From positions 62,001-126,000 of the forward strand of contig NZ_JAOXLP010000007.1 of assembly GCF_025791835.1 (NCBI RefSeq): a stretch of DNA of 64,000 bases. Direction: 5' to 3'. The DNA is from Roseomonas xinghualingensis (GTDB taxonomy: Bacteria; Pseudomonadota; Alphaproteobacteria; Acetobacterales; Acetobacteraceae). The notes beneath the pieces are model-generated. The model did not search any database and had not been told where the DNA came from. It saw only the letters and a program-made list of their open reading frames with translations. Positions 43,850 to 54,838 of this stretch are shown piece after piece. The number at the start of each line of letters is the position of its first letter. The stretch's first letter is position 1. The translations under genes were made by a program, and so were the position numbers.

Positions 43850-45208
43850 ATGCCGCCCCGTCGCCCTACCCCGTCCCAGGATCTGTTCGGTACCGCCGAA
43901 CCGCCGCCCGAGAGTCCCGCCGCCCCCGCCGGCCCCCGCCCCCTTGCCGACCGGCTGCGGCCCCGCAGCCTCTCCGAGGTGGTGGGGCAGGACCATCTGC
44001 TGGGGCCGGAAGGCTCGCTGCGGCGGATGCTGGATCGTGGGGCGCTGGCCTCCCTCATCCTCTGGGGCCCGCCCGGCGTGGGGAAGACGACCATCGCCCG
44101 GCTTCTGGCCGAGGAGGCGGGGCTTCGCTTCACCGCCCTCTCCGCCGTGTTCAGCGGCGTGGCGGATCTGAAACGCGCCTTCGATGAATCGCGCATGCGG
44201 CGCGCGAACGGGCAATCCACCCTGCTCTTCGTGGACGAGATCCACCGCTTCAACCGCGCGCAGCAGGATGGCTTCCTCCCGGTGGTGGAGGACGGCACGG
44301 TGGTGCTGGTGGGCGCAACCACGGAGAATCCTTCCTTCGCGCTGAACGGCGCATTGCTCTCGCGCTGCCAGGTGATGGTGCTGAAGCGGCTGGACGACGC
44401 GGCGCTGGAACTGCTGCTGGAGCGTGCCGAGGCCGAGGGCGGGAAGCCGCTGCCGCTGGACGAGGCCGCGCGCGCCACGCTGCGCGCCATGGCGGATGGC
44501 GACGGGCGCTACCTGCTGAACATGGCGGAGCAGTTGCAGGCGCTGCCCGCGGGCACGAAGACGCTCGATGTTGCAGGCCTGTCCTCGCTTCTCGCCAAGC
44601 GCGCCGCTCTCTACGACAAGGATCGCGAGGAGCATTACAACCTCATTAGCGCGCTGCATAAGTCGCTGCGCGGATCGGACCCGGATGCGGCGCTCTACTG
44701 GTTCGCGCGCATGGTGAAAGGCGGCGAGGACCCGCGCTACATCGCGCGCCGCCTCCTGCGCTTCGCCTCGGAGGATGTGGGCGCGGCCGATCCGGGATCG
44801 CTGACCCTCGCCCTGGCCGCCTGGGAAACCTATGAGCGCCTCGGCAATCCCGAGGGCGAACTGGCGCTGGCGCAGCTCGTGCTGCATCTGGCGGCGGCGC
44901 CGAAATCCAATGCCGCCTATGTGGCCTGGAAGGCCGCGCAGGCCGCCGCCACCGAGACGGGCAGCCTGATGCCTCCGTCCAACATCCTCAACGCGCCGAC
45001 GAAGCTGATGAAGAGCCTCGGCTATGGCCGCGACTACGCCTATGACCACGATACGGAGGAAGGCTTTTCCGGCGCCAACTACTTCCCCGAGGGGATGGAG
45101 CGGCTGCGCCTCTACCGCCCGACCGAGCGTGGCGCGGAGGCGCGGGTGGCGCGGCATCTGGAGCGGCTGGAAGCGCTGCGCGAGGAAATGCGGGCAGGCC
45201 GGCGTTGA
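43850..45208 (+). CDS. rarA: Replication-associated recombination protein A (RarA/MgsA)
   Basis: The 452-residue AAA+ ATPase acts at stalled replication forks. Walker A is ILWGPPGVGKTTIARLLAEEAG, Walker B LLFVDEIHRFNRAQQDGFLP, with sensor 1 in VLVGATTENPSF and an arginine finger in LLSRCQV. The C-terminal half with LSLRSALHKSLRGSDPDAALYW-like sequence and GDYAYDHDTEEGFSGANYFPE matches the RarA tetramerisation domain. The start is ATG 43850; a TTG six codons upstream is possible. It overlaps crcB by 4 bp. Confidence 0.92.
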   Translation: MPPRRPTPSQDLFGTAEPPPESPAAPAGPRPLADRLRPRSLSEVVGQDHLLGPEGSLRRMLDRGALASLILWGPPGVGKTTIARLLAEEAGLRFTALSAVFSGVADLKRAFDESRMRRANGQSTLLFVDEIHRFNRAQQDGFLPVVEDGTVVLVGATTENPSFALNGALLSRCQVMVLKRLDDAALELLLERAEAEGGKPLPLDEAARATLRAMADGDGRYLLNMAEQLQALPAGTKTLDVAGLSSLLAKRAALYDKDREEHYNLISALHKSLRGSDPDAALYWFARMVKGGEDPRYIARRLLRFASEDVGAADPGSLTLALAAWETYERLGNPEGELALAQLVLHLAAAPKSNAAYVAWKAAQAAATETGSLMPPSNILNAPTKLMKSLGYGRDYAYDHDTEEGFSGANYFPEGMERLRLYRPTERGAEARVARHLERLEALREEMRAGRR

Positions 45209-45591
45209 ATCCGCTTTCGCTGGGGCCGGTCCTCTGCGTCGCGGCGGGGGGCGCGATCGGCTCGGTCGCGCGCCATGTGGTCGGCGTGATGGCGCTGCGT
45301 CACCTGGGGGCGGATTTCCCCTGGGGCACGCTGGCGGTGAATGTCCTCGGCAGCGCGGCGATCGGGGTGATCGGCGGGGCGATCGCGGCAGGCGCGGCGG
45401 TGGCGCCGGAGCTGCGGCTTTTCCTCGTCACCGGCATCCTGGGCGGCTTCACCACCTTCTCCTCCTTCTCGCTCGACACGGGCGCGCTGTTCGAACGCTC
45501 CCCATGGCTCGCGGCGCTGTATCTGGTGGCCAGCATCCTCGGCGGGCTGGCCGCCTTCGTGCTGGGATGGTGGCTGGCGCCCCGCGGCTGA
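45205..45591 (+). CDS. crcB: Fluoride efflux channel CrcB
   Basis: The 128-residue membrane protein has four helices and the Fluc signatures GGAIGSVARHVV (with the Arg/Asn region), GTLAVNVLGSAAIG and the pore motif GGFTTFSSFSLDTG. It dimerises to export fluoride. The start is a TTG that overlaps the rarA stop (TTGA), so no fluoride riboswitch can precede it; it depends on rarA transcription. It converges on a GNAT gene, 3 bp away. Confidence 0.9.
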   Translation: MNPLSLGPVLCVAAGGAIGSVARHVVGVMALRHLGADFPWGTLAVNVLGSAAIGVIGGAIAAGAAVAPELRLFLVTGILGGFTTFSSFSLDTGALFERSPWLAALYLVASILGGLAAFVLGWWLAPRG

Positions 45592-45594
45592 GGA

Positions 45595-46170
45595 TCAGCC
45601 TCGCCGGATCTCGTGGAACAGCGTGGGCTCGTACCGCCCCCGCGCGGCGGCATAGGTCGTGCGCACGCCCACGGGCTTCATCCCCAGGGCGCGCATGACG
45701 GCGAAGGAGGCATGGTTGTCCGGCTGCGCGCCGGCCTCCACCACCGAGACGCCGAGCCGGTCGAAGACCACGGGCAGCAAGGCAGCGGCTGCCTCCCGGA
45801 TATAGCCATGGCCCTGATGCGCCTCGGCGCACCACCAGCCCATGCTGGCACGATCCGGATCCTCCCGCGCCCGCAAGGCATGGACCCAGCCGATCAGGGC
45901 GCCATCCCCGGCGCGCTCCACCACGCAGGGCAGGCCGATCCCCCGCCATTCGGCGATGCGCGCCGCCATGCGCTCCTCCGTCCAGGGCAGCGGCCATGAG
46001 GCCAGGCGGACGGAGATGGCCTTGCTCATCAACCCGGCCACCGGCGCGGCATCCCCGGCCTTCGCCAGGCGGATGACGAGGCGCTCCGTGCGGATGGGGG
46101 GCATGAAATCGTCGCTCATTCCATGAGCTTGGAGCAGGAAGGCGCCATGGCGAAGCGTGATGGGGTGCAT
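45595..46170 (-). CDS. GNAT family N-acetyltransferase (RimJ/RimL-like)
   Basis: The 191-residue acetyltransferase has the Acetyltransf_3 type opening IRTERLVIRLAKAGDAAPVA and the acetyl-CoA loop AHQGHGYIREAAAALLPVVFDRLG. It resembles ribosomal-protein or small-molecule acetyltransferases; the acceptor is unknown. The first ATG is 46170; an internal ATG at 46119 (just before DDFMPPIRTERL) is closer to the usual family start. It converges on crcB and diverges from the pseudouridine synthase. Confidence 0.8.
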   Translation of the reverse strand: MHPITLRHGAFLLQAHGMSDDFMPPIRTERLVIRLAKAGDAAPVAGLMSKAISVRLASWPLPWTEERMAARIAEWRGIGLPCVVERAGDGALIGWVHALRAREDPDRASMGWWCAEAHQGHGYIREAAAALLPVVFDRLGVSVVEAGAQPDNHASFAVMRALGMKPVGVRTTYAAARGRYEPTLFHEIRRG

Positions 46171-46204
46171 TCCAGCCCCGACCCGGTGCTACACCCTGCC
46201 CGCC

Positions 46205-47179
46205 ATGACCATCGCCCTTCGTACCGTCACGCCTGACGAGGCTGATCTCCGCCTCGACCGCTGGTTCCGCCGGCACCACCCGAACCTCACCCAGGGGGCG
46301 CTGCAGAAGATGCTGCGCACCGGCCAGGTGCGGGTGGACGGCAAGCGGGCGGAGACGAGCACCCGCCTCGTCCCCGGCCAGCAGATCCGCGTGCCCCCCA
46401 TGCCCGAGGCGCCGCCGCCCGAGCCCACCCGCCCCGCCGTCTCCGAGCAGGATGCCGAGATGCTGGAGCGGATGGTGATCTACCGCGACGATTCGGTGAT
46501 CGCGCTGAACAAGCCGCATGGCCTGCCCGTGCAAGGCGGCCCGAACATTGTCCGCCATCTGGACGGCATGCTGGATGCCCTGCGCTTCGGCCATGAGGAG
46601 CGACCGCGCCTGGTGCACCGGCTGGACAAGGACACCTCCGGCGTCCTGCTCCTGGCCCGCAGCGCCGGGGCGGCGGCGAAGCTCGCTTCGGCCTTCCGGG
46701 GACGGGACGCGCACAAGACCTATTGGGCCCTGGTAGTCGGCCGCCCGCATCCGCTGGCTGGGCGGATCAACATGCCCCTCGCCAAGCAGGGCGGCCCGCG
46801 CGGCGAGCGCACCGCCCCCGCCGAGGAGGGGGAGGAGGGCGCCCATGCCATCACCGACTTCCAGGTGGTGGACAACGCCCGGAAGCATGTCTCCTGGCTG
46901 GAGATGAACCCGCTGACGGGCCGCACCCACCAGCTTCGCGTCCATGCCGCCTCTGCCCTGAAATGCCCCATCCTGGGTGACGGCAAGTATGGTGGGGCGG
47001 AGGCGCATCTGGAGGGGATGTCGAACCTCCTGCACCTCCATGCCCGCTCCATCGAGCTGCCGCATCCGGAGGGAGGTACCCTCTCCGTCTCGGCGCCGCT
47101 GCCGCCCCATATGAGCGAGAGCTTCGCCTTCCTCGGCTTCGACCGGCCGCGCACCCCGCCGGCGAAGCGGACCCGCTGA
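46205..47179 (+). CDS. RluA-family 23S rRNA pseudouridine synthase
   Basis: The 324-residue enzyme has an N-terminal S4 RNA-binding domain (DLRLDRWFRRHHPNLTQGALQKMLRTGQVRVDGKRAE) followed by the RluA catalytic core. The catalytic aspartate is in RLVHRLDKDTSGVLLLARS, with GLPVQGGPNI and LTGRTHQLRVHAA later. S4 plus this core is the RluC/RluD arrangement. The specific uridine cannot be assigned. ATG 46205 is chosen because it begins right before the S4 domain; the frame opens 16 codons earlier. AsmA follows 18 bp later. Confidence 0.9.
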   Translation: MTIALRTVTPDEADLRLDRWFRRHHPNLTQGALQKMLRTGQVRVDGKRAETSTRLVPGQQIRVPPMPEAPPPEPTRPAVSEQDAEMLERMVIYRDDSVIALNKPHGLPVQGGPNIVRHLDGMLDALRFGHEERPRLVHRLDKDTSGVLLLARSAGAAAKLASAFRGRDAHKTYWALVVGRPHPLAGRINMPLAKQGGPRGERTAPAEEGEEGAHAITDFQVVDNARKHVSWLEMNPLTGRTHQLRVHAASALKCPILGDGKYGGAEAHLEGMSNLLHLHARSIELPHPEGGTLSVSAPLPPHMSESFAFLGFDRPRTPPAKRTR

Positions 47180-47197
47180 ACTTATCGGAGTCATGCG

Positions 47198-49756
47198 ATG
47201 ACCGAGCCCGCGCGCCCCGGACTCCTCCGCCGGCTGCGGCCCTGGCTGATCGGATTGGGCGGGCTGGTCATCGGCCTGCCGCTGCTGGGCTATGGCGCGC
47301 TCTGGGCCGTGCTGCGCACCGATGCCATCCGGCCGCGCCTGCAGGCCGCGGTGGAGGCGGCCACCGGGCGCAGCTTCACCCTTTCCGGCCCGGTTGGGCT
47401 GAGCCCCTCCCTGGTGCCGACCATCACGCTGGAAGGCCCGGTCCTCGCCAATGCGCCGGGCGGCTCGCGCCCCGAGATGCTGCGCGCAAAGCGGATCGAG
47501 GCCGAGATGGCGCTGGTGCCGCTCCTCTCCCGCCAGGTGCAGCTGCGCCGCCTGACCCTGGTGGAGCCCGACCTCCTGCTGGAAATCGACGCCCAGGGGC
47601 GCGGCAACTGGCAGCTTGGCCCCAGTGCGAAGCCGGAGGCCGTGGCGCCCCAGCCCGCCTCCCCCTCCGAGCCCTCCCAACCCGTCGCCCTGGCGGTGGA
47701 GCGGGTGACGATCGAGGGCGGGCGCGTCACCTGGCGCGCACCGGGGCAGGAAGAGGTGGTGGAACTGCCCCGCCTGACCCTTCGATCCTCGGATCAGGCG
47801 ATCCTGGCCGAAGGACAGGTGGTGGCGCGTGGAGTCGCCGCGACGGTGAATGGCGGCACCGGGCCCCTGGCGGCGCTTCTGGAGGACCGGCCGGGAGAAT
47901 GGCCCTTCCGTGCCGGGCTTTCCGCTCCGGGACTGAACGCGGAGGCGAGCGGCATCGTCGCCCTGCCCTTCCAGGGCGACGGCTGGCGGGTGCGGGCCGC
48001 GGCCACCGCGGATACGGCCACCCGGCTAGCGCCCTTCCTGCCCGGCACCACCCTGCCGGATGCCAAGGGCCTTTCCCTGGTGGCCGAGCTGGATGGCACG
48101 AACGGCATCCGCTCCCTCCATGCCTCCATCACCGAGGCGGCCATCCAGCTCGCGGGCCGTCCCCTGGTGATCGGGCCCGCGCAATTCGCCGCCACCGCGC
48201 CGGATGCCCCCTCTACGCTGACCGGCACGGCGCGGCTCGGCGATCTGCCACTCTCCGTCGCCGCACAGGGCCCCACCCTCGCGGCGGCGCGTGGCCCGGG
48301 GCCCCTGCCCCTGACCCTATCCCTTGAGGGCGGGGGCCTCGCCGCCACCCTGCGCGGCGCCCTGGCTCCAGGCCGGCAGGTGACGGGAACCGAATGGGCC
48401 GTTTCGCTGCGGGCCGCCGATCTGCGGGCCCTGGGCGCGAAGACCGGGACGGCGGGGCTGCCGGCGCTGCACGACGCCTCCGCCGACGGGACATTGCGCA
48501 TCCTGCCGGAAGGGATGGATCTGCGTGATCTCCGTCTCACCTCCCGCGAGGCCGCCGGGCAAGCCACCCTGCTCTGGCGCAATGGCGCCGTGCCGCGCGC
48601 GACCCTGCGGGCGGCGATGGAGCGGGTGGATGCCGATGCGCTGATGGCGGCCCCGACCGCGGCCCAACCGCCTGCCCCTGCCCTTTCCCCTGCCCCCACC
48701 CCGCAGGCGCCCGCTGCCCCGGCGGCACGGTCCGATGGGCGGGTGATCCCGGATATGCCGGTCGATCTTTCCGCCATCCGCGATGCCGCCCTGGCGGCGG
48801 ATGTGGAAACGAGCGTCGCCACGCTGCGCGCGCGCGGCGCCGATTGGCGCGGCGTCACCCTGCGTGCCGTGCTGGAGGACAAGAAGCTCCGGGTGGAGCG
48901 CTTCACCGCCACCACGCCGGGCGGGCCGGTTTCGGGCGCCCTTTCTGCCGAGGCGGATGGGGCGGTCCCCCGCCTCTCCCTCACCCTTCGCAGCGGCGAG
49001 GGCGGGGTGGATCCGGCGCCGTTGCTGGCGGCTTTCGGCACACGGTCGCCGGTCACGGGCCGGGGGGCTCTGGACCTGTCCCTGCGGGGCGAAGGGGCCG
49101 GAACGCGCGCCCTGGCGGCAAGCCTCGGCGGGCATCTGGGCCTGGCTATGACAGGCGGGAAGATCGACCAGCGCCTGCTGGCCGGCGCCACTTCGGCCCT
49201 GCGCGGCGTGGTGCCGGAGAATGCCATGGGCGGCGCTGCCGATATCCGCTGCCTGGCACTGCGCTTCGATCTGGAGCGGGGCGTCGCCCAGTCCCGCGCC
49301 CTGCTGGTGCAGACGGGCGTGGCTACCGTGCCCGGCGGCGGCGCGGCCAATCTGGGGGATGAGACCCTGGCCTTCCGTCTCCGCCCGGTGATCCGGGTGG
49401 GGGATGTCTCCGTGACCACGCCCCTGGGCATCACCGGCCGCTTCGGCGATCCGCGCGTGACGGTCGATCAGACCGCGGCGGCCGCCGCGGCGGCAGGCGT
49501 GCTCGGCGGGCTGGCACGGCGATCGGAAGACCAGGACACCGCGGCAATCGGCGCGCTGGTGGAAGGGCTGCTGGGCGGGCGCGGCGGGGCGGCGCCCAAT
49601 GTGGATTGCGCGGGGCAGCTTGCTGTCGCGCGGGGCTCGGCCCCGGCGGTCGGCACGCCTCCGGCGCCAGCGCCGGCACCGGCCGCGCAGGCTCCGGCCC
49701 AGGCGCCGCGCCAGCCAGCGGTGCAGGACCTGCTGCGTGGGCTGCTGGGACGGTAA
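47198..49756 (+). CDS. AsmA family envelope protein
   Basis: The 852-residue protein has an N-terminal membrane anchor (LRPWLIGLGGLVIGLPLLGYGALWAVL) and a long periplasmic part rich in beta-strand repeats. It begins with IRPRLQAAVEAATGRSFTLSGPVGLSPSLVPTITLEGPVLAN, the AsmA signature. A C-terminal AsmA-like region includes GALDLSLRGEGAGTRALAASLGG and ends in a Pro/Ala-rich tail. AsmA proteins are thought to bridge the two membranes and move phospholipid or affect outer-membrane assembly. It is 18 bp downstream of the pseudouridine synthase. Confidence 0.87.
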   Translation: MTEPARPGLLRRLRPWLIGLGGLVIGLPLLGYGALWAVLRTDAIRPRLQAAVEAATGRSFTLSGPVGLSPSLVPTITLEGPVLANAPGGSRPEMLRAKRIEAEMALVPLLSRQVQLRRLTLVEPDLLLEIDAQGRGNWQLGPSAKPEAVAPQPASPSEPSQPVALAVERVTIEGGRVTWRAPGQEEVVELPRLTLRSSDQAILAEGQVVARGVAATVNGGTGPLAALLEDRPGEWPFRAGLSAPGLNAEASGIVALPFQGDGWRVRAAATADTATRLAPFLPGTTLPDAKGLSLVAELDGTNGIRSLHASITEAAIQLAGRPLVIGPAQFAATAPDAPSTLTGTARLGDLPLSVAAQGPTLAAARGPGPLPLTLSLEGGGLAATLRGALAPGRQVTGTEWAVSLRAADLRALGAKTGTAGLPALHDASADGTLRILPEGMDLRDLRLTSREAAGQATLLWRNGAVPRATLRAAMERVDADALMAAPTAAQPPAPALSPAPTPQAPAAPAARSDGRVIPDMPVDLSAIRDAALAADVETSVATLRARGADWRGVTLRAVLEDKKLRVERFTATTPGGPVSGALSAEADGAVPRLSLTLRSGEGGVDPAPLLAAFGTRSPVTGRGALDLSLRGEGAGTRALAASLGGHLGLAMTGGKIDQRLLAGATSALRGVVPENAMGGAADIRCLALRFDLERGVAQSRALLVQTGVATVPGGGAANLGDETLAFRLRPVIRVGDVSVTTPLGITGRFGDPRVTVDQTAAAAAAAGVLGGLARRSEDQDTAAIGALVEGLLGGRGGAAPNVDCAGQLAVARGSAPAVGTPPAPAPAPAAQAPAQAPRQPAVQDLLRGLLGR

Positions 49757-49773
49757 GTTCCAGGAGAAAGGGA

Positions 49774-49846
49774 TGGGCCGGGCAGGAATCGAACCCGCAA
49801 CCAAGCCGTTATGAGCGGCCAGCTCTAACCGTTGAGCTACCGGCCC
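49774..49846 (-). tRNA. tRNA with CAU anticodon, probably tRNA-Ile2
   Basis: The 73-base gene has perfect acceptor pairing GGGCCGG/CCGGCCC, D-arm GCTC/GAGC, anticodon stem GGCCG/CGGCT around CTCATAA (anticodon CAU), and T-arm GCGGG/CCTGC. No CCA is encoded, unlike the tRNA-Leu. The first pair G-C and the segment TTGGTTGC after the anticodon stem look more like tRNA-Ile2 (whose C34 is changed to lysidine by TilS) than elongator tRNA-Met. Automatic tools may label it Met. Confidence 0.9.
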
Positions 49847-49858
49847 GTCCCAGAGGCT

Positions 49859-49890
49859 CTCTAGAGCGGATTGCGTCCGAACGAAATCAC
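49859..49890. repeat. Possible copy of a dispersed CTAGAGCGGATT-type repeat
   Basis: The string CTCTAGAGCGGATTGCGTCC and the following GAACGAAATC resemble short intergenic repeats I recall from other alphaproteobacterial genomes. Only one copy is in the window, so this cannot be tested here. It also starts with a small CTCTAGAG palindrome. The rest of the gap to 49949 shows nothing else. Confidence 0.2.
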
Positions 49891-49949
49891 CCCTGGCGCA
49901 GTTCGCCGCAGGAGATGGTTACCTGGAGGCATGCAGCCGCCCCGGCGCC

Positions 49950-51173
49950 TCAGGTCTCCATGAAGGCACGGATCTCGGCATCCGCCTTGGCCATGCTGGA
50001 GACCCCCTCCAGATGGCCCAGATCCCCTTCCAGCTCCACCACCCGCACCGGACGGCCCGCCTTGCGCAGGGCCTCGGCAAGGTCGCGGTTATAGGCGATG
50101 GGGAAGATGTGGTCCCCTGGCGCCGGCACCACCAGCCAGCGCGCCTGGCTGTGGGACAGCGCCGTGGCGGTGTCCGGATACTCGCTGAGGAAGAGCTGGT
50201 TGGCGCGGGTGAGGTAAAGGAAAGCATTGGCGTCGGAGGTTTTCGCGCGGGCCATTGCGGCCTCGTCCAGGAAGCGCTCCACGGCGAAGGAATCGCCAAT
50301 GCGGCGGGCGGGATCCTGGCCCTCCACCGGGCGACGGCCAAAGCGGGCGAAGGCCCCCCGGTCACGCGATTGCAGGGTGACGATCTTCAGCGCCTCGGCC
50401 AGCCCTGTCAGCGGTGGCTCCCGCCCCGGGCCGTAGTAATCACCATTGCGCCAGTTGGGATCGCGCTTGATCGGCGTCTCCCACAACTCCATCCAGCCGA
50501 TGAGGAAAGCGTCGAACTCGCCGGTGCCCACGGCAGGCATCACGCGGTCCACCATCCCGGGATAGGCACAGGCCCATTCGATCGCCTGCAGCGCGCCACC
50601 GGACGGGCCGGCCACCAGCGCGAGCCGCTTCACCCCCAGGCTGTCGAGAAGGCGTTTCTGCACCTCTACGAAGTCTCGCATCGAGACGACCGGGTAGTTC
50701 GTTCCAAAGGGACGGCCGGTGGAAGGATCGATGGTCGCCGGGCCGGTGCTGGTGGTGAAGGCGTCGTTGAGGCTGAGATTCACCAGCGTGTCGGAGGAGA
50801 TGACGAAGAAGCGGTTGGTGTCGATCGCCTTGCCGGGGCCGATGATGGCATCCCAGTAGCCGGCGGGCCCATCCTCCGCGAAACGGCCGAAGGCATGGCT
50901 GTTGCCCGAGAAGAAATGCGTGATCAGCACAGCATTGTCCCCCGCCGCGCTCAGCCTGCCCGCCGTCTGGTAGCCGATCCGGACATTGGGGACGATGCCG
51001 CCGCCACGGGTACGGTAGGACCCGGCCTCGAAGATCTGCTTGCCGACGATCAGGGGCGGGGCCGCCGGGCTGGGTGCCGTGGCCTGGGCTAGCACGGCGT
51101 GGGGGCCCAACAGGGCCGGCATGGCAAGAGGCGCGGCCAGGAGCGCGCGGCGGCGGAGACGGGGTCCGATCAC
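49950..51173 (-). CDS. Exported MetX-like (homoserine acetyltransferase family) alpha/beta hydrolase
   Basis: The 407-residue product belongs to the homoserine O-acetyltransferase-like hydrolases: nucleophile elbow VAGPSGGALQAIEWA, aspartate in VVPAPGDHIFPI and histidine in GDLGHLEG. An N-terminal signal (RLRRRALLAAPLAMPALLGPHAVLAQ) indicates export, which rules against cytosolic methionine synthesis. It is more likely a secreted esterase or acyltransferase. No ATG is suitable; GTG 51173 directly precedes the basic n-region of the signal, so I use it, although the frame stays open upstream. Confidence 0.75.
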   Translation of the reverse strand: MIGPRLRRRALLAAPLAMPALLGPHAVLAQATAPSPAAPPLIVGKQIFEAGSYRTRGGGIVPNVRIGYQTAGRLSAAGDNAVLITHFFSGNSHAFGRFAEDGPAGYWDAIIGPGKAIDTNRFFVISSDTLVNLSLNDAFTTSTGPATIDPSTGRPFGTNYPVVSMRDFVEVQKRLLDSLGVKRLALVAGPSGGALQAIEWACAYPGMVDRVMPAVGTGEFDAFLIGWMELWETPIKRDPNWRNGDYYGPGREPPLTGLAEALKIVTLQSRDRGAFARFGRRPVEGQDPARRIGDSFAVERFLDEAAMARAKTSDANAFLYLTRANQLFLSEYPDTATALSHSQARWLVVPAPGDHIFPIAYNRDLAEALRKAGRPVRVVELEGDLGHLEGVSSMAKADAEIRAFMET

Positions 51174-51332
51174 GGGCTGGGTGCCTCCATTCCGGTTTCG
51201 CACCAGCCATGCTGGGGGCAGGCGCGGCTGGCGGCAAGCGCGCGATTTGCGGGGCAAACCGAGCACTGCTAGAGGCCCTGCGAAATTTCGTCGCAATCCG
51301 CGCCGATGCAGCACTGAGGTCCAGGACCCCCC

Positions 51333-51860
51333 ATGACCCCGAACCTGATCCCGACCGGCAAGGCCCCGCCCGATGACATCAACGTCGTGGTCGAGATCCC
51401 CCAGGGCAGCCAGGTGAAGTATGAGCTGGACAAGGAGTCCGGCGCGATGGTGGTGGACCGCTTCCTCTTCACGCCCATGGCCTATCCGGCGGCCTATGGC
51501 TTCATTCCCGGCACCATCGCCGATGACGGCGACCCGACCGACGCGCTGGTCCTCACCCCGGCCCCCGTGGTGCCGGGCTGCGTGATCCGCTGCCGCCCGA
51601 TCGGCGTGCTGCTGATGGAGGACGAGGCAGGGCAGGACGAGAAGCTCGTCTGCGTGCCGCATGACAAGATCCATCCCTACTACTCGGACATTCAGTCCTG
51701 CGACGACCTGCCGGCGATCATCCGCCAGCAGATCGAGCACTTCTTCGCCCGCTATAAGGACCTGGAGCCGGGCAAGTGGGTGAAGGTGACCGGCTGGGGC
51801 AGCAAGGCCCAGGCCGAGGAACTGGTTCTGAAGGGCATCGCGGCAGCAGTCGCCCGGTAA
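51333..51860 (+). CDS. ppa: Inorganic pyrophosphatase
   Basis: The 175-residue soluble enzyme hydrolyses pyrophosphate, pulling biosynthetic reactions forward. The metal-binding signature is [11 protein letters not shown] (Asp-65, 67, 70), preceded by [14 protein letters not shown] and [11 protein letters not shown]. The C-terminal [24 protein letters not shown] matches family I enzymes. It is followed 23 bp later by the VOC gene. Confidence 0.95.
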   Translation: MTPNLIPTGKAPPDDINVVVEIPQGSQVKYELDKESGAMVVDRFLFTPMAYPAAYGFIPGTIADDGDPTDALVLTPAPVVPGCVIRCRPIGVLLMEDEAGQDEKLVCVPHDKIHPYYSDIQSCDDLPAIIRQQIEHFFARYKDLEPGKWVKVTGWGSKAQAEELVLKGIAAAVAR

Positions 51861-51883
51861 GACGCCAAGCGAAGGGGAAGCCA

Positions 51884-52279
51884 ATGGCCAAGGCCATCCA
51901 CAGCATGATCCGCGTGCTGGACGAGGCGCGCTCGGTCGATTTCTATCGCCGCGCCTTCGGCCTGGAGGTCGCGGACCGCTTCCCCTTCGATGGCTTCACC
52001 CTGGTCTATCTCCGCAATGCGGAGACGGATTTCGAGCTGGAGCTGACCATCAACCACGGCCGCACGGAGCCCTATCAGCTGGGGGATGGCTATGGCCATC
52101 TGGCGGTGGCCGTGGACGATCTGGACGCGGAGCACGCGCGTTTCGAGCGGGAGGGGCTTTCACCCTTGCCGATCAAGGAAATGCACCGGGACGGCGCGCT
52201 GATGGCCCGGTTCTTCTTCGTGCAGGATCCGGATGGCTACCGGATCGAGGTGCTGCAGCGGCAGGGCCGCTACCGCTGA
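51884..52279 (+). CDS. VOC-family protein, glyoxalase I-like
   Basis: The 131-residue protein has the two betaalphabetabetabeta units of the vicinal oxygen chelate fold. Metal ligands of glyoxalase I are in place: His-6 in AKAIHSMIRV, Glu in DFELELT, His in GYGHLAVAV and Glu in YRIEVLQ. It therefore may convert the glutathione-methylglyoxal adduct to lactoylglutathione. ATG 51884 is chosen over an earlier in-frame start within ppa. Its 3' end overlaps the convergent GNAT gene by 10 bp. Confidence 0.82.
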   Translation: MAKAIHSMIRVLDEARSVDFYRRAFGLEVADRFPFDGFTLVYLRNAETDFELELTINHGRTEPYQLGDGYGHLAVAVDDLDAEHARFEREGLSPLPIKEMHRDGALMARFFFVQDPDGYRIEVLQRQGRYR

Positions 52280-52833
52280 TCGGCGCTTAGGCTCACCGGG
52301 ATCTTCAGGCCCAGATTGGTGGGCACCGGCCAGTCCTCGCGCACCCGCCGGACGATCTTGAAGCCCGAGGCGATGTAGTTCGGCAGGGCCCGCGGGTGGT
52401 CCGCCGTGCAGGTGTTCACCGTCAGCACGGAACAAGGCCCGGCCCAGGCCGTGTCTATGGCGTGGCGCAGGAAGGCGCGGCCCATCCCCTGCCCCACGGC
52501 ATGCGGCATCAGGCCGAAATAGGAGAGGTTGGTGGTACCGTCCCAGCGGCGCTCCAACTCATGGAAGCCCGCCGGTTCGCCATCGACATAGAGGACATGG
52601 ATGGAGACGGACGAGTCCCGCAGGATGGCCTCGATCCGGTCATCCGGCAGGGTGCGGCGCAGCCACCAGCAGTATTCGCGCCCGACCGTGTCGTAGAGAT
52701 AGCGGTAGAAGGGGACGGTGCAGCACGGCACCGCCACGACATCGGCCCCGGGCGGCAGCACCGCCGGCGGGTCGGCCGGCGGATGCTCCATACGGAGGAA
52801 GGTGACCTCTACCTGGACCGGGGCCGTGGACAC
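52270..52833 (-). CDS. GNAT family N-acetyltransferase
   Basis: The 187-residue acetyltransferase has the A-motif region [23 protein letters not shown] (acetyl-CoA binding) and [21 protein letters not shown] strand. The N-terminal 50 residues with [11 protein letters not shown] and [21 protein letters not shown] are unusual for a GNAT and may bind the acceptor. Its GTG start at 52833 lies 1 bp after the rpoD stop, so it is probably expressed from the yqeY-dnaG-rpoD transcript. The substrate is unknown. Confidence 0.8.
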   Translation of the reverse strand: MSTAPVQVEVTFLRMEHPPADPPAVLPPGADVVAVPCCTVPFYRYLYDTVGREYCWWLRRTLPDDRIEAILRDSSVSIHVLYVDGEPAGFHELERRWDGTTNLSYFGLMPHAVGQGMGRAFLRHAIDTAWAGPCSVLTVNTCTADHPRALPNYIASGFKIVRRVREDWPVPTNLGLKIPVSLSADQR

Positions 52834-52834
52834 C

Positions 52835-54784
<1,950 letters not shown>

Positions 54785-54838
54785 GGAAAGACCCTCCGGC
54801 GGGCGGGTGCGGCCGCCGCCGGGAGTCGAATTGAACCT

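Noticed and set aside
45190..45210. Fluoride riboswitch for crcB
   Set aside because: crcB starts inside the rarA stop, leaving no leader for such an RNA.
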